Assembly: GCA_026367775.1 (NCBI GenBank)
Contig: CP111157.1
Span: 1,612,001-1,676,000 of the forward strand
Reading direction: 5' to 3'
DNA length: 64,000 bases
From: Exserohilum rostratum
Taxonomy: Eukaryota > Ascomycota > Dothideomycetes > Pleosporales > Pleosporaceae
Under the pieces are notes generated by a model, which made no database searches, was not told the DNA's origin, and saw only the letters and a list, made by a program, of their open reading frames with translations. This document shows positions 1-10,081 of this stretch, piece after piece; positions within the stretch are counted from its first letter, which is position 1, and each line of letters begins with the position of its first letter. Position numbers and translations under genes: made by a program.

Positions 1-1
1 C

Positions 2-3000
2 ATGGCGGAATCTGATTCTGACCGGAAAGACGAGGGCGGCATGGCTCCTGTTGGCATGGTCATTGAAGAGCCGTCGTTCCCCGACATTTCTGGCCAGGAA
101 CCCAAGACAACGCCGACGCCTGACAAGACTCCCGCATTCAACAAGACGATTACAGACATGTCGCAGCAAGAAACAGTATCCCAGAAAGACTATGCAGCAG
201 ATGGATCAAGTGGGCCCTCGGATGCCCTGCCGAACAACCAGGATTACTTTACTTCGACGTCACGACCAGCACAGCAGCAAAGATGGGCGACAGAGCGACC
301 CAAGCCTTCAGTGAGGCACTCGCTGCTGGGGAGGGTCCAAACTTCACAGCACAAGAAGCCAATGCAGCCCGAGCGACGAGCAACCATCACTTTTGACGCC
401 GATACCGATTCCTCTGACTCCTCTGACGATGAGGACCTTTACTCGCGTGGAAAAAGCCTTAGTCATGCCGATAGTTTGACAAAGCAGACAACCCGAAAGT
501 CCCGCGAAAATAGATTGCGTCCCTTTTCCCGATTGAAAATCGCAAACGAACACTTCAATACTAAGGGCAAGGTTTCGAGAGCAGACGGGCGGCTGAAACT
601 CAGCATTCTCGAAGAGAATCTTGGCAGCGGATACATAGCCAAAGCTCTCGGGACTCTCATCAAGAAACATGGCAACGATGAGGATCGCGGTCCAGAAAGC
701 TATGACAATGTGGGAGCAGCCAAGATTGCTCCAGAAGATGATGAGATGGAGCACAATCTCGCCAGACGAGTGAAGCTCAATATCGTCATCATCATTATCG
801 GTTCGCGCGGAGACATTCAGCCCTTTATTCGAATAGCCAAAATACTGCAGGAGGACTATGGACATCGCGTTCGTCTGGCCACACACCCAGCGTTCAAGGA
901 CTTTGTGGAGAAAGAGTCGGGCCTGGAGTTCTTCTCAGTTGGCGGCAATCCAGCTGAACTCATGGCTTTCATGGTCAAGAATCCCGGTCTTATTCCCAAC
1001 ATTGAGACCATCAAAGAGGGCGAAATTGGACGCAGAAGATCGCAAATGTATGAGATGTTCCAGGGCATGTGGCGTGCATGTATCAACGCAACGGATGACG
1101 AGACGGATGTAACGAATGTGAAGATGAGTAAGTAATTGTGATCTGGTTGAGCGACTTCGAGGCTGACTCCCGCAGTGGGTGACAAGGCCCCTTTTGTTGC
1201 CGATGCTATCATCGCCAACCCCCCTAGCTTTGCCCCACAGCACATTGCTGAGAAGCTAGGTATTCCACTTCACATGATGTTCACGTGAGTGTTAGTATCC
1301 ATACACAAAGCCATTTCTGACATGACCCAGCTTCCCATACACACCAACTACCCACTTCCCCCATCCATTAGCAAACATCAAAGCTAGTAACGTCGAGGCG
1401 ACCTACAGCAACTTCATGTCCTACCCGCTGGTTGAGATGATGATGTGGCAAGGTCTTGGTGATCTCATCAATCGCTTCCGTACTCAAGTTTTGCATCTCG
1501 AGGAGGTAAGCAGACTGTGGGCACCAGGTCAATTGTATCGCCTCAAGGTACCGTACACATACCTTTGGTCACCAGGTCTCATTCCGAAGCCAAAAGATTG
1601 GGGCCCAGAGATTGACATTGCTGGTTTTGTGTTCCTCGACCTCGCGTCCTCGTTCACGCCACCAGACGAGCTTCAGAAGTTTCTTGACGATGGCCCTCCT
1701 CCAGTGTACATTGGTTTCGGATCCATTGTCGTTGATGACCCTGATGAGTTCACCAAACTGATCTTCGAAGCCGTTAAGCAAGTGGGCTGTCGCGCTCTTG
1801 TTTCCAAGGGCTGGGGTGGTTTTGGTTCCAACGCTGATTGCCCAGAAAACGTCTTCATGCTCGAAAACACGCCTCACGACTGGCTGTTCCCTCGTTGCAG
1901 TGCTGTGGTACATCATGGTGGAGCAGGAACCACAGCCATTGGTCTCAAATGTGGGATACCGACTATGATTGTTCCATTCTTTGGCGACCAGCCTTTCTGG
2001 GGCGCAATGGTCAGCAAAGCAAAGGCAGGGGCGCATGAGTGCATACCCTACAAGAAGCTTTCAGCTGAGCGGTTGGCCGAGGGCATCAGGCAATGTCTTA
2101 CGGATGAAGCCAAAGCGAATGTAAGGAAAATCGCCGATAGTATCGCTAAAGAGGGCGACGGCGCGCTCAATGCGGTGCGCTCATTTCACCGGTCACTACC
2201 ACTTACAGGAGAGGGAAGCATGCGATGCGACTTCCTTGACAACCGCGCTGCCGCTTGGAAGATCAAGAACACGAATGTTAAGCTATCTGCATTGGCTGCT
2301 GAGATACTTGTGGAAAAGAAGAAGCTCAAATGGAGCGAACTGCGCTTGGTTCGACATTACGAATGGAATGATTTTGGTGGACCTGGTGAACCCATCACCG
2401 GAGTCTGGGGCAGTCTCATGACCTCTTTTTCAGACGCAGCAGCTGGAGTTGGCGGTATGCCTGTCGAGATCGGTAAGAGTATCAGAAAGAGGGAGAAGAT
2501 CAAAGAGAAGAAACGAAGGCTACAAAAGCGCGACGAAAACAAGAAGACTATGCATAAGAAAGCTGACACTAGCTCCAACGGATCCGAGCAGGATACAAGC
2601 AACGATCAGCAGAATGGTGGTAGACCGCAACCTACCCGCAACGACACGACTCTTTCGAAGATCTCCGAACCTAGCGAAGAGTTGACTGAAGAGCTTGGGC
2701 GTGAGGCTGCCTTTGGATTCAGAAAGACGGGACACGCTATCGCTCGCTTTCCTATGAACATAACCCTCGCAGTTACCCAAGGTTTTCACAACGCCCCACG
2801 TTTGTACGGGGATGATACGGTTCGACGTCCACCTCGGGTCACTGGCTTCCATTCTGGCACTCGTGCTGGTCGCGATGAGCTTCTCTACGGTGTAATGGAT
2901 GGCGTCTCAGGTCTCGTCACTCAGCCATACAATGGCGCTAAGAAGAACGGTGTTCTAGGAGCTTTCAAAGGTGTTGGCCTAGGCATTGGTGGATTTGTGC

Positions 3001-3866
3001 TCAAAGACATTGCAGCTTTGCTTGGCCCTGTAGCGTACACCATGAAGGGACTGGACGCTGAGTACATGAAGCGTTATCAGCCAACAAATTACCTCCGCCG
3101 CGCACGAATCGCTGAGGGGCAACAAGAATTGAAAATGCTGAGTTCGACATCTCGCATGGCAGCTATTCAAGAATCACAACAAGGGGTTGATAAGTCTGCA
3201 GAGAAGCGCGAAACAATTGAAGAGAATGTGAATATACGTTGGAAGGCTCTACAGAAGACAATTACAGAAGAAAAGAAACGCCACAAGAGTGGCATTATCG
3301 GCTCTCTTACTGGCCGAGGCGACGAGAAGGATGGCCAGCGAGTAGGGCGCAAGAGCACTGAGACATCGAGGAAGGACATGCGAAGATCACTATCCAAAGG
3401 AAAGGCTAATACGCATGCGCCTAATGACAAGCCAGGAAGAAAGCATACAGATGCTGCAGAGAACGCTGCTAATCAAGGAGAAGCAAAGGAGAGGGTGGAT
3501 CATAATGTAAGGGCCAGTGCGCATAGAATGAGCACAGCACCAACTACGGTACGGGAACGCGAACAGCACCAAGATAGGAAAACACTTGAGCTTCCTTATC
3601 GACTTAAAAGCAATGATGGACAGGCATTGCAAGGAAAAGAAGAGAGTAACCCGAGCCCTGAGGCTGGTCGTGCGTTGAGCGAGTCTAGCAATTCGACAGC
3701 TGCAGAGCTCAGGATTCCGAATGATCTTTCTCATCGCCCGTCTGCAGATGGATCCGAAAGTACTAGAGTTGGCAGCGATCAAACCGACTGGGCAGCCGTA
3801 AGACAAAAGGCAGAGGGGCTGACCATGGAGGATGGCAGGAGCACGACGGTGGATATCAGACTGTAG
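2..3866 (+). CDS. Sterol 3-beta-glucosyltransferase-like protein (GT1 family), three exons, 5' end possibly cut
   Basis: Exons read as 2-1127, 1176-1284 and 1331-3866; introns of 48 and 46 bp have GT-AG ends and the frame stays open, giving about 1256 residues if the ATG at base 2 is used. That ATG lies at the window edge, so the true start may be upstream. After a low-complexity, acidic/serine-rich N-terminus, a glycosyltransferase-28 N-terminal domain begins near residue 258 (GSRGDIQPF). The nucleotide-sugar-binding signature HHGGAGTT lies near residue 605, followed by GDQPFWG. This is the arrangement of UDP-glucose:sterol glucosyltransferases, which glucosylate membrane sterols. No PH/GRAM region like that of Atg26 is evident. 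Residues about 900-1000 contain a glycine-rich repeat (GVSGLVTQP...GAFKGVGLG) that resembles the C-terminal motif of VPS13-type lipid-transfer proteins; this comparison is mine. A charged, disordered tail follows. The enzyme class is secure, the substrate is inferred. Confidence 0.85.
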
Positions 3867-4236
3867 ACTTGTTGCATCATCTTGTGAGGGGCGTTATCTC
3901 GTATTCTCCTATGTCTTCTCTGTCATTTTTATCTAACCAGAGCTCCTTGACGAGCTTTATCACTTCCTATCACCTGAGTATTTCTAGTTGTACAGATCTG
4001 TAATTCTTAAGATACCCCTTTCATACATATATGTCTCTTTCCTTCTGTACACACATCGAGTTAAATGTTTTGTGCTTTCTTTGGCATAGATCATTACTCG
4101 CTAGAAATTGAGCAGATGAAGTATAACTGTCGCGCTTAGATAGAAAAATGTAATGACACAGTTCAGGAATGTATAACTACATCAAAATTCACTCATGAAT
4201 TTGAAGCTCAAAATCTCAGTACAAGACATACCATCC
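3867..4236. other. Intergenic, convergent 3' regions
   Basis: This stretch lies between the stop codons of two convergent genes. It is moderately AT-rich and I see no gene in it. Confidence 0.5.
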
Positions 4237-4873
4237 CTATGAACCTTGGTCTTCGCGCTTTCTCTGGCGAGAGAAATATCTCAATACCTCAAACATGGCG
4301 TTGTGTTGTCTCTTCCAATCCTCATCCTCCACATTCGCCTCGATATAATTTTTAGTACCCATGTTTTGTTGTTGTTTTTGACAGGCAATCTGCGGCTTTG
4401 GCTCTTCCAAGGGTGCTCCTGGGGTTCCTTCGTACCTGCCTGATGGTAGGTAGTATGTTTGATGACTTGCTAGTTGTACGTCTTTTACAAAATCGCCTGA
4501 ATTGTGAAGCGTGTTAGTAATGTCATGGCAGGAGAAACATGTAGACTAGACGTATCTCTCGGGAAGAAAGAAAGAAAGTAAGAAAGAAGGTATTACCCCA
4601 TGAGACATTCAATACCGTTAGTTGCTGTCGGACTTTTGCGAGAGATATTCGTCGTTCTTGGATTTCCCATGGTGTGTCTCGGTCTTGGAATACAGTAGGG
4701 CTGGATGATGGTGTTGAGAGTGAAGGTGAATGCAGACGTTGAGTTAGTGCTCGGGAGACGAGCAGTCTGTATTCTTCCACCTTGGCTGTTTGTAGTTCAA
4801 CGATATGTTTCTCATCAGTTGAGTGGGTCGAAAGGAAGCTTGGAGAGTGATGGCCGCGAGAAAAAGCCGCCAT
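4237..4873 (-). CDS. Small hypothetical protein, two exons
   Basis: This model was assembled by joining two open stretches. Exon 1 runs 4873-4597 from an ATG. A 100-bp intron with GTAATA and TTCAG ends covers 4596-4497. Exon 2 runs 4496-4237 and ends in TAG. The total of 537 nt is a multiple of three and encodes 178 residues. The product is hydrophilic, with no signal peptide or membrane segment. The middle has a serine/proline stretch and a charged segment (RDTPWEIQERRISLAKVRQQ). The C-terminal exon contains YYLPSGRYEGTPGAPLEEPK, a Gln run and a basic end. I do not recognise the family. Support is the coding-like composition of both exons and frame agreement across the junction. An alternative is that only one exon is real. 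Confidence 0.6.
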
Positions 4874-5183
4874 ATGTGAAGTTGCTTTGTGAACGCTTGT
4901 AAGTGCAGAACCGTGACGATATAGTTGCAGGGATTTTCAACTTTCATATTTCAAAAGAGGGAGCGTTTGTAGTTTATTGCCATTGGTTATGTGTTATATA
5001 CATGTTTCTCGTTGTTGGGGTACAATCGCTCTGTTTGAGTCGGCGTGGTTCATCCGTCATCCTTCTGACACCATTCACACTCGACAATCTTGAAGCGCAT
5101 GTCTTTGGGTAAGATAAATTATCCTTTTCCCCACATGGTCGTATCTCATTTCATTTCCTCAAACATTTCATCGTTTCAACATG
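4874..5183. other. Intergenic
   Basis: Region upstream of the 4237-4873 gene and downstream of the DUF4149 gene. No further gene is visible. Confidence 0.45.
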
Positions 5184-5869
5184 TTAGATGCTCAATCCCT
5201 CGGCAAGCACACCTCCATACCAAATCATGGCACCCAGTCCTACCAAGTTGATGACGGTGCTGACACCGTGCAGGATGGCAAACTGCTTGTTGAGTGCTTG
5301 CATCTCCTTGCTATGGGGTCCATTGTCATAACTCCTCTTGCCGTCCCTAGTTTCCTGGTGCTTTCGAATGCCCATGATCTCAGTCGTCTTGGGTCCAACA
5401 TAGACCAGGTTGACCACTGCCGTGACAAACATGGTGGCGTGCAACCAGGAAGCCAGCTTGTTCGAGGAAGTAGAAGTCGAGGCAGGCGCGAAGAAGGAGA
5501 AGGATGGCGGAGGGGCGGCAGGCGAAGAGGGGAGGAGGAACGAAGGGAGCAGAGAGGTGGGACCGCGGGGGTAGGTCAGGGCCATTGCGACGGGTGCGAT
5601 GGACTGCAGAGCAAAGTAGATGGGAAAGGTGTGTTTTTGCAGCGTGGAGAATTGCGGGCGGGGGAGGACGCGGAAGGCGACGACTCCCGAAATGAAGGAC
5701 TGGAAGAGCGTGGAGCCCAGGAGCGTACCATAGCTGCGGGTGGTGTGAGTACTATGAGTGCATACGACGAGCGTGGTGGAGGGGTCGTAGTGGGGGAGTG
5801 TTGCGGTGTGGGCGCATACCTGAGCAGATGGTACGTCGAGGGGTTTTTGAATGTCGATAGCGACGACAT
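5184..5869 (-). CDS. DUF4149 (TMEM205-like) integral membrane protein, two exons
   Basis: Exon 1 is 5869-5820 (ATG, 16 codons plus two bases), the 86-bp intron is 5819-5734 (GTATGC ... CCGCAG), and exon 2 is 5733-5184 (TAA). The spliced product has 199 residues and reads continuously across the junction into the family signature (YGTLLGSTLFQSFISG). By eye there are four hydrophobic segments: two in the N-terminal half, one after a Ser/Pro-rich loop (WLHATMFVTAVVNLVYVGP), and one near the C-terminus (GVSTVINLVGLGAMIWYGG). DUF4149/TMEM205 proteins are small membrane proteins of unsettled function. The longer unspliced frame on this strand reads through the intron and looks like an artefact; an even longer plus-strand frame over the same bases is a shadow. 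The gene is transcribed away from the EFM7-like gene. Confidence 0.85.
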
Positions 5870-6205
5870 TGTGGCCGTGGTGAGGTTGCGACGCAGTTGT
5901 CGAATGCAAGGGGTGGTGGTGGAGGCGTCGAGCCGAGTGTTGTGGAGGAGTCAAAGGCGCCTTAGAGCTCAGAAGCGGCGGTCGCGGCGGCCTCGGCAAT
6001 GGGTGAATGATCTCACGACGACAGGTCCTGACACGCGTTACCCCTGCTAGTAGCTTCTCTAGCTCGTCAGTGCCGTCATGCAATGCCCCGCGCGCATCAT
6101 CCCGCCGCATTTGCAGATTAAGGTTTCTTTTTGCTAATCCATCGCCAGCTGCTTTCCGCGAGTGGATTTACATCTACCTCGGCTGCAAGTGCCACATCCT
6201 TCGCC
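5870..6205. promoter_or_regulatory. Shared intergenic region of a divergent gene pair
   Basis: About 336 bp separate the start codons of the DUF4149 gene (minus) and the EFM7-like gene (plus), so both promoters must lie here. No clear TATA box is visible. An ATG at 6131 is in frame with the EFM7-like gene and would add 25 residues. Confidence 0.5.
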
Positions 6206-7274
6206 ATGCCTATGCGCTTGCCATTACTCATTAATCTCCGCCGCCCAGCCGATGCGCCTCTCAACCCTGAAGACATCTTTGGCTCCTCACTAGGCGGCGT
6301 TATTACCGATGATCTGCAGAACCAGCACGGTGACGATCCCGAAACCGTCATCTTGTACTCCAACGCAAAGTATGGCGAGCTAGAGTTGAGGACGGCTGAG
6401 GTCAGCAGCGAGGAGCAAAGGCGCAAGTCTGCGCATTATCTGTGGAATGCAGGCGTCATGATGGCGGAACTCGTCACGGGGCGGCTGAAGGAAGGGGAAG
6501 ACAATTTTCTCGAAAAGACGGCCGACTGGGAGTTTACACGCTGGGAACCTGGCCAATGGTGGACCAGTGAACAGGAGGAACAAAAGTGGAGTGTCAAAGA
6601 CGAGACAGTCTTGGAGCTGGGCGCAGGTGGGTGGGGCTGAAAGACGTGACTATGGGTAGAGGACTGATGGTATTCTGCTTGAGCAGGTGTAGGATTGGGT
6701 GGGATAATGAGTGTACTGGCGGGTGCGAAAGAGGTACGCTACTGTCTAGGTATGTGTGGGCTTGCTTGGACTGACAACTCGCTAGGTCACCATTACTGAT
6801 TATCCCGCGCCTCCCATCCTCGAGACCCTTAAGAAGAATGTTGCAAAGAATGTACCGCCCCATCTACAATCCCGTGTGACTGTCCAGGGCCACGAATGGG
6901 GCTCCACTCACACAGACTTCGAGGTGTCGCGAGCCCACAGTTACACACGCATCCTTGCGGCAGACTGCTTCTGGATGCCTTGGGAGCATGACAATCTCGC
7001 AAAGTCGATGCTGCATTTCCTTGCAGACACGCCTGATGCGCGCATATTTTGTATCGCGGGTTTTCACACTGGTCGTGCCAAAGTTGCTCCCTTCTTCGAG
7101 GACGTTGTGCCAGCACATGGGCTCGAGATTGAGGAGATATACGAAATGGATGCAGACGGACAACGGCGGCCGTGGGCCAAGGAGCGCGATGGCGGTCGGG
7201 AGAACATGGGCGAGCGCAAAAAGTGGCTCGTCCTTGCGCGAATACGGTTGGCAATTCCATCCGAGCGGCCGTAG
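6206..7274 (+). CDS. EFM7: EFM7/NNT1-like protein N-terminal and lysine methyltransferase, three exons
   Basis: Exons 6206-6626, 6687-6733 and 6786-7274 with introns of 60 and 52 bp; 957 nt encode 318 residues. Reading across the first intron restores the S-adenosylmethionine-binding motif I: exon 1 ends in LELGAG and continues as VGLGGIMSVLAGAKEVTITD. The N-terminal part (LNPEDIFGSSLG, then SAHYLWNAGVMMAELV) and a late PWAKER segment fit fungal proteins annotated as nicotinamide N-methyltransferase Nnt1. In yeast Efm7 methylates the N-terminal glycine and adjacent lysine of translation elongation factor eEF1A. I chose the ATG at 6206 because of its gccATGcc context and family-like N-terminus; an in-frame ATG at 6131 is the alternative. 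The gene converges on the EFM4 gene, with only 23 bp between the stops. Confidence 0.82.
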
Positions 7275-7297
7275 TAGCGCAGCAATAAGGCTCCTCC

Positions 7298-8029
7298 TCA
7301 AGTCCTTTTGAAGCACAGCGTGACAACACTGCTCCCTGTCTTGCCCCCAAAGGTGAAGCTCGGATATTTGACCTTGCCATCGAATTCCAGCGAGCCCCCC
7401 GCGAACCAGCCCTTCAACTCATCCTCTGTCCAATTGCAACTCGTAATCAAAAACCGTCCTCCCTTCTTCACCAACGGCTCCACCTTCTCCCTGTACCCTT
7501 CACATATCCTGCGTCCCTGCGTATCCTCGTCTTGAGACAAGCAAATCGCATCAAACGTGCCCTTGTCTAGCACAACATCGAAGCCCTCGCCTAGCCACGC
7601 GCCCGCTGGCTGCGACAAAATGTCCCACTCGTGAAACACAATGTCTGCATACTCTTCACCCTTTGCATCGCGAATCGTGCTTGCCAGCGTGACACTCTGC
7701 TCGGAGTAATCCACTCCCACCATCTCGCCATACCATTCGTCTTCCCTGAGCGCAAACAGCAAATGCCCGTTTCCTGTGCCTAGGTCAAGAAACCTCGAGC
7801 CTTCTTTTCCCTTGCTTTCTTCGTCGCCTTTCTCTAACTGACCCTCGTCGCTGAGATCTTCGAGAAACGAAAGCATACGTTCTTCGGCGCCCGCATCGCT
7901 GAACCAGATAGTGCCTTCGTCCGAGGCATTGGCGGCAAAGTTTTTGCGCTCCGTCGTGTAGGCCGCGTCCCAGTAGGATTTTGTGCCTAGCTCGGACGGG
8001 TCGAGATGCGTAGGTGCTGTCATTTTCAA
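7298..8029 (-). CDS. EFM4: EFM4-like elongation factor 1-alpha lysine N-methyltransferase
   Basis: Single-exon frame of 243 residues; the ATG at 8023 (MTAPTHLDPSELGTKSYWD) is an equally good start. Diagnostic features are the N-terminal DPSELGTKSYWDAAY, SAM motif I (FLDLGTGNGHLLFAL), an acidic loop ending motif II (GVDYSEQSV), and the catalytic-region LDKGTFDAICLS. These identify the METTL10/Efm4 family, seven-beta-strand enzymes that methylate a lysine of eEF1A in the cytoplasm. The length matches the family. The gene runs tail-to-tail with the EFM7-like gene, so their 3' UTRs probably overlap. Confidence 0.9.
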   Translation of the reverse strand: MKMTAPTHLDPSELGTKSYWDAAYTTERKNFAANASDEGTIWFSDAGAEERMLSFLEDLSDEGQLEKGDEESKGKEGSRFLDLGTGNGHLLFALREDEWYGEMVGVDYSEQSVTLASTIRDAKGEEYADIVFHEWDILSQPAGAWLGEGFDVVLDKGTFDAICLSQDEDTQGRRICEGYREKVEPLVKKGGRFLITSCNWTEDELKGWFAGGSLEFDGKVKYPSFTFGGKTGSSVVTLCFKRT

Positions 8030-8639
8030 CGTCTTTGTTGGGGAGTGGGCGAGAAGAAAGTAGAAGGAGCAATGGATGCTTTCCGTGGTGGTGGGGGAAT
8101 GCGCTGCGAGATCTTTTTAGCGGGGTTTGGAGGGGCAACTCCTCGTTCCTGCATTGCCGGACCCCGCGGTACCAATTCGAAGGCATTTCTGAAATGGCAT
8201 TTCAACACGAGCATGTGACTTGCTGCAAAATAGTGATCGCCTGGTGTTGCATGTCTCAAAGTTAATCTGATTTATTGGAATCATATGCCAGTTGTGTTGA
8301 TATGGTGGTTCAAGAAGACGCACAGTTTGTAGACCTGACGCTATAGAATCGAATACCATTGAAACGCAACATGGATAGATGTTGTTGACAAACAAAATAG
8401 GTAAACTCCGACTTATAGGGATACAAAGGCAACGGCTGCAGGAACTAGGTATTGTAACTATGGGTGCCCGACAGATGTTGCACTCCGAACGGAATAATAG
8501 TACCTGACTCGTGACCGTAGCCTTGTACTGCAGCGTTGACTCGCCATACAACCGACGCGTGCGAAAGGGCATCGCGTTCGCTCCAGACTCCATCTTCAGT
8601 CATTCCCCCGTTTCCAATGCGCAACAATCCTACGCCGAA
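8030..8639. other. Intergenic
   Basis: Promoter side of EFM4 and 3' side of the DUF4267 gene. Minus-strand open frames here (for example 8117-8593) lack a recognisable domain or splice partners, and I do not call a gene. Confidence 0.45.
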
Positions 8640-9119
8640 TCACCACAGCGGGTCATTTCTACCCCAGTATAGCAAGCTACCGCCAATCGCTAGACTATTG
8701 AATATACCAACATAATGCCCCACAACCTTATTCTTTACTCCGTACGCACTAACAATGACTGTATCCGCGGCGGTGGCTACTAACCCCACCATGATTGCAA
8801 CACCCAGGCTCCTGCGATCCCTGAGCACCAGTCCAAATGTTGCTAGTAGGATGCCATTCTGTACGTTACGTGCTGCAATCGCGGCGACCAGGGCTTCCTT
8901 AGTTTGCTCGTCGTCTTCATGAGTGCGCTTTTGTGATGGGGATGGCGATGAGGCGTCCGAGGAATTTGAAATAGGTAGACCGTAGCCGTCTGCGAACAAA
9001 GATGGGTCGCGCAGGCCCATTATTCCGAATGGAATTATCTCAAGCGTCGCAATGAAGAGGGCAAGACATTCAGCTGGTGGTGGGAGATGCTGGAAGAGGT
9101 TGCGCGTTTGGGTGGCCAT
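8640..9119 (-). CDS. DUF4267 family small membrane protein
   Basis: Uninterrupted frame of 159 residues with a TGA stop. By eye there are four hydrophobic segments: LALFIATLEIIPFGIMGL, NGILLATFGLVL, LGVAIMVGLVATAADTVIV and VGIFNSLAIGGSLLYWG. A hydrophilic Ser/Asp-rich loop (about residues 50-72) separates the first from the rest. The conserved GLRDP near the end of the first segment and the ARNVQNGILLATF segment are typical of fungal DUF4267 proteins, whose function is unknown. No intron is needed. Confidence 0.78.
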   Translation of the reverse strand: MATQTRNLFQHLPPPAECLALFIATLEIIPFGIMGLRDPSLFADGYGLPISNSSDASSPSPSQKRTHEDDEQTKEALVAAIAARNVQNGILLATFGLVLRDRRSLGVAIMVGLVATAADTVIVSAYGVKNKVVGHYVGIFNSLAIGGSLLYWGRNDPLW

Positions 9120-9510
9120 ATTGGTCGCGGGTCTTGGACGATGCGACGCGGTAACTGTGATTTGCGAGGCGTGAGGTATTCCAACAGGAATTGAGGTCAG
9201 TTTTGGAATGAGACCAAGGCTATGTGGCTTGACGCAACCATATACATGTATTGAGACATTACCAATTGTCTACGGGGTGGTGCGGCTCGGACTTCGGCTG
9301 CGGGGACTAGGACAAGGCTGCTGCAGACATGTCTTTTGCGTCATCTTTATTCCGACATACACGAAAAAGAAGTTAACCATGATTTCTTTACTGTACCAGA
9401 TGACTTGCTTCTAGCATCAAACTTGGAAAAACTGATATCCTGATACTGTATATCCTGAGAATATCCTGACTGGGACCAACTCTACCGTTTCGCGTTCAGC
9501 TCACAACTGT
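9120..9510. other. Intergenic
   Basis: No gene is visible. Between 9433 and 9470 the motif ATATCCTGA occurs three times. Confidence 0.45.
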
Positions 9511-10081
9511 CTATCTTATGAAACTGTAGTAGAGCGTTACAACAGGCGTCGACCCAACCACGGTCCAGTCTGCTCGGACAACTTGCTGATTCTTAAAGTC
9601 AACACTAACATCCCATGCTAAAATGTCACAGCCCATTGAGGCCATGATAGAGGAACGGGAATCCCCAGAAGGTTTTGACGCCCATCTTGACAGAAGTGGG
9701 CCATGCCGCAACTGTCGCAGCCACAGACTCGGTGTCTAAACACCATCCATCATACGACGCAGTAAGTTGCGCGATGCCGAAGAGATAAAGGGAGCCAGAA
9801 AGAGTGAGAACAGTGATTCGGTGCGAAATAGAGCCACGCCAGGTGATTTGTGGCTTGTAGATGGACAGTTGTGGTGATACTGGGCGCTGTCTACGTTGTT
9901 TGGCAAGCATTGCAATAGCTTGATATTGTGAGGTGGATCTACATAGTCTCTCGTTAGTATCGAGCATAATGGTCATTGTGAGAGCCTGGGTTGTGGTGGC
10001 CTGGCATACTTCTGCTGAACAATACGGCTCGCAGGCTGCACCCTCAAGGTAGTCTCTGTGGCTATTCGCAGACTGCAACAT
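9511..10081 (-). pseudogene. Broken paralogue of succinate dehydrogenase cytochrome b subunit (SDHC/Sdh3)
   Basis: The minus frame from 10081 carries the SDHC signature RPVSPQLSIYKPQITW and the first membrane segment (LSGSLYLFGIAQL), and reaches LYHGLNGL. There an in-frame TGA (9626-9628) replaces the arginine codon expected in the family's NGLRHL motif. Four T's on the coding strand (plus 9620-9623) then shift the frame by one base. In the shifted frame the remainder of the family reads on (LAWDVSVDFKNQQV ... ADWTVVG) to a TAG at 9511. Two independent lesions at one place argue for a pseudogene or a local assembly error. The upstream N-terminus should be a mitochondrial presequence but is not convincing; the start is uncertain. 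Functional SDHC anchors complex II in the inner mitochondrial membrane; this copy looks like a non-essential paralogue. Confidence 0.75.

Noticed and set aside
5181..6050. Long plus-strand frame rich in Arg/Gly
   Set aside because: It is the antisense shadow of the DUF4149 gene; composition is that of a reversed Ser/Pro-rich coding region.
8117..8593. Minus-strand frame of 158 codons
   Set aside because: Overlaps the EFM4 promoter region, irregular composition, no family signature.
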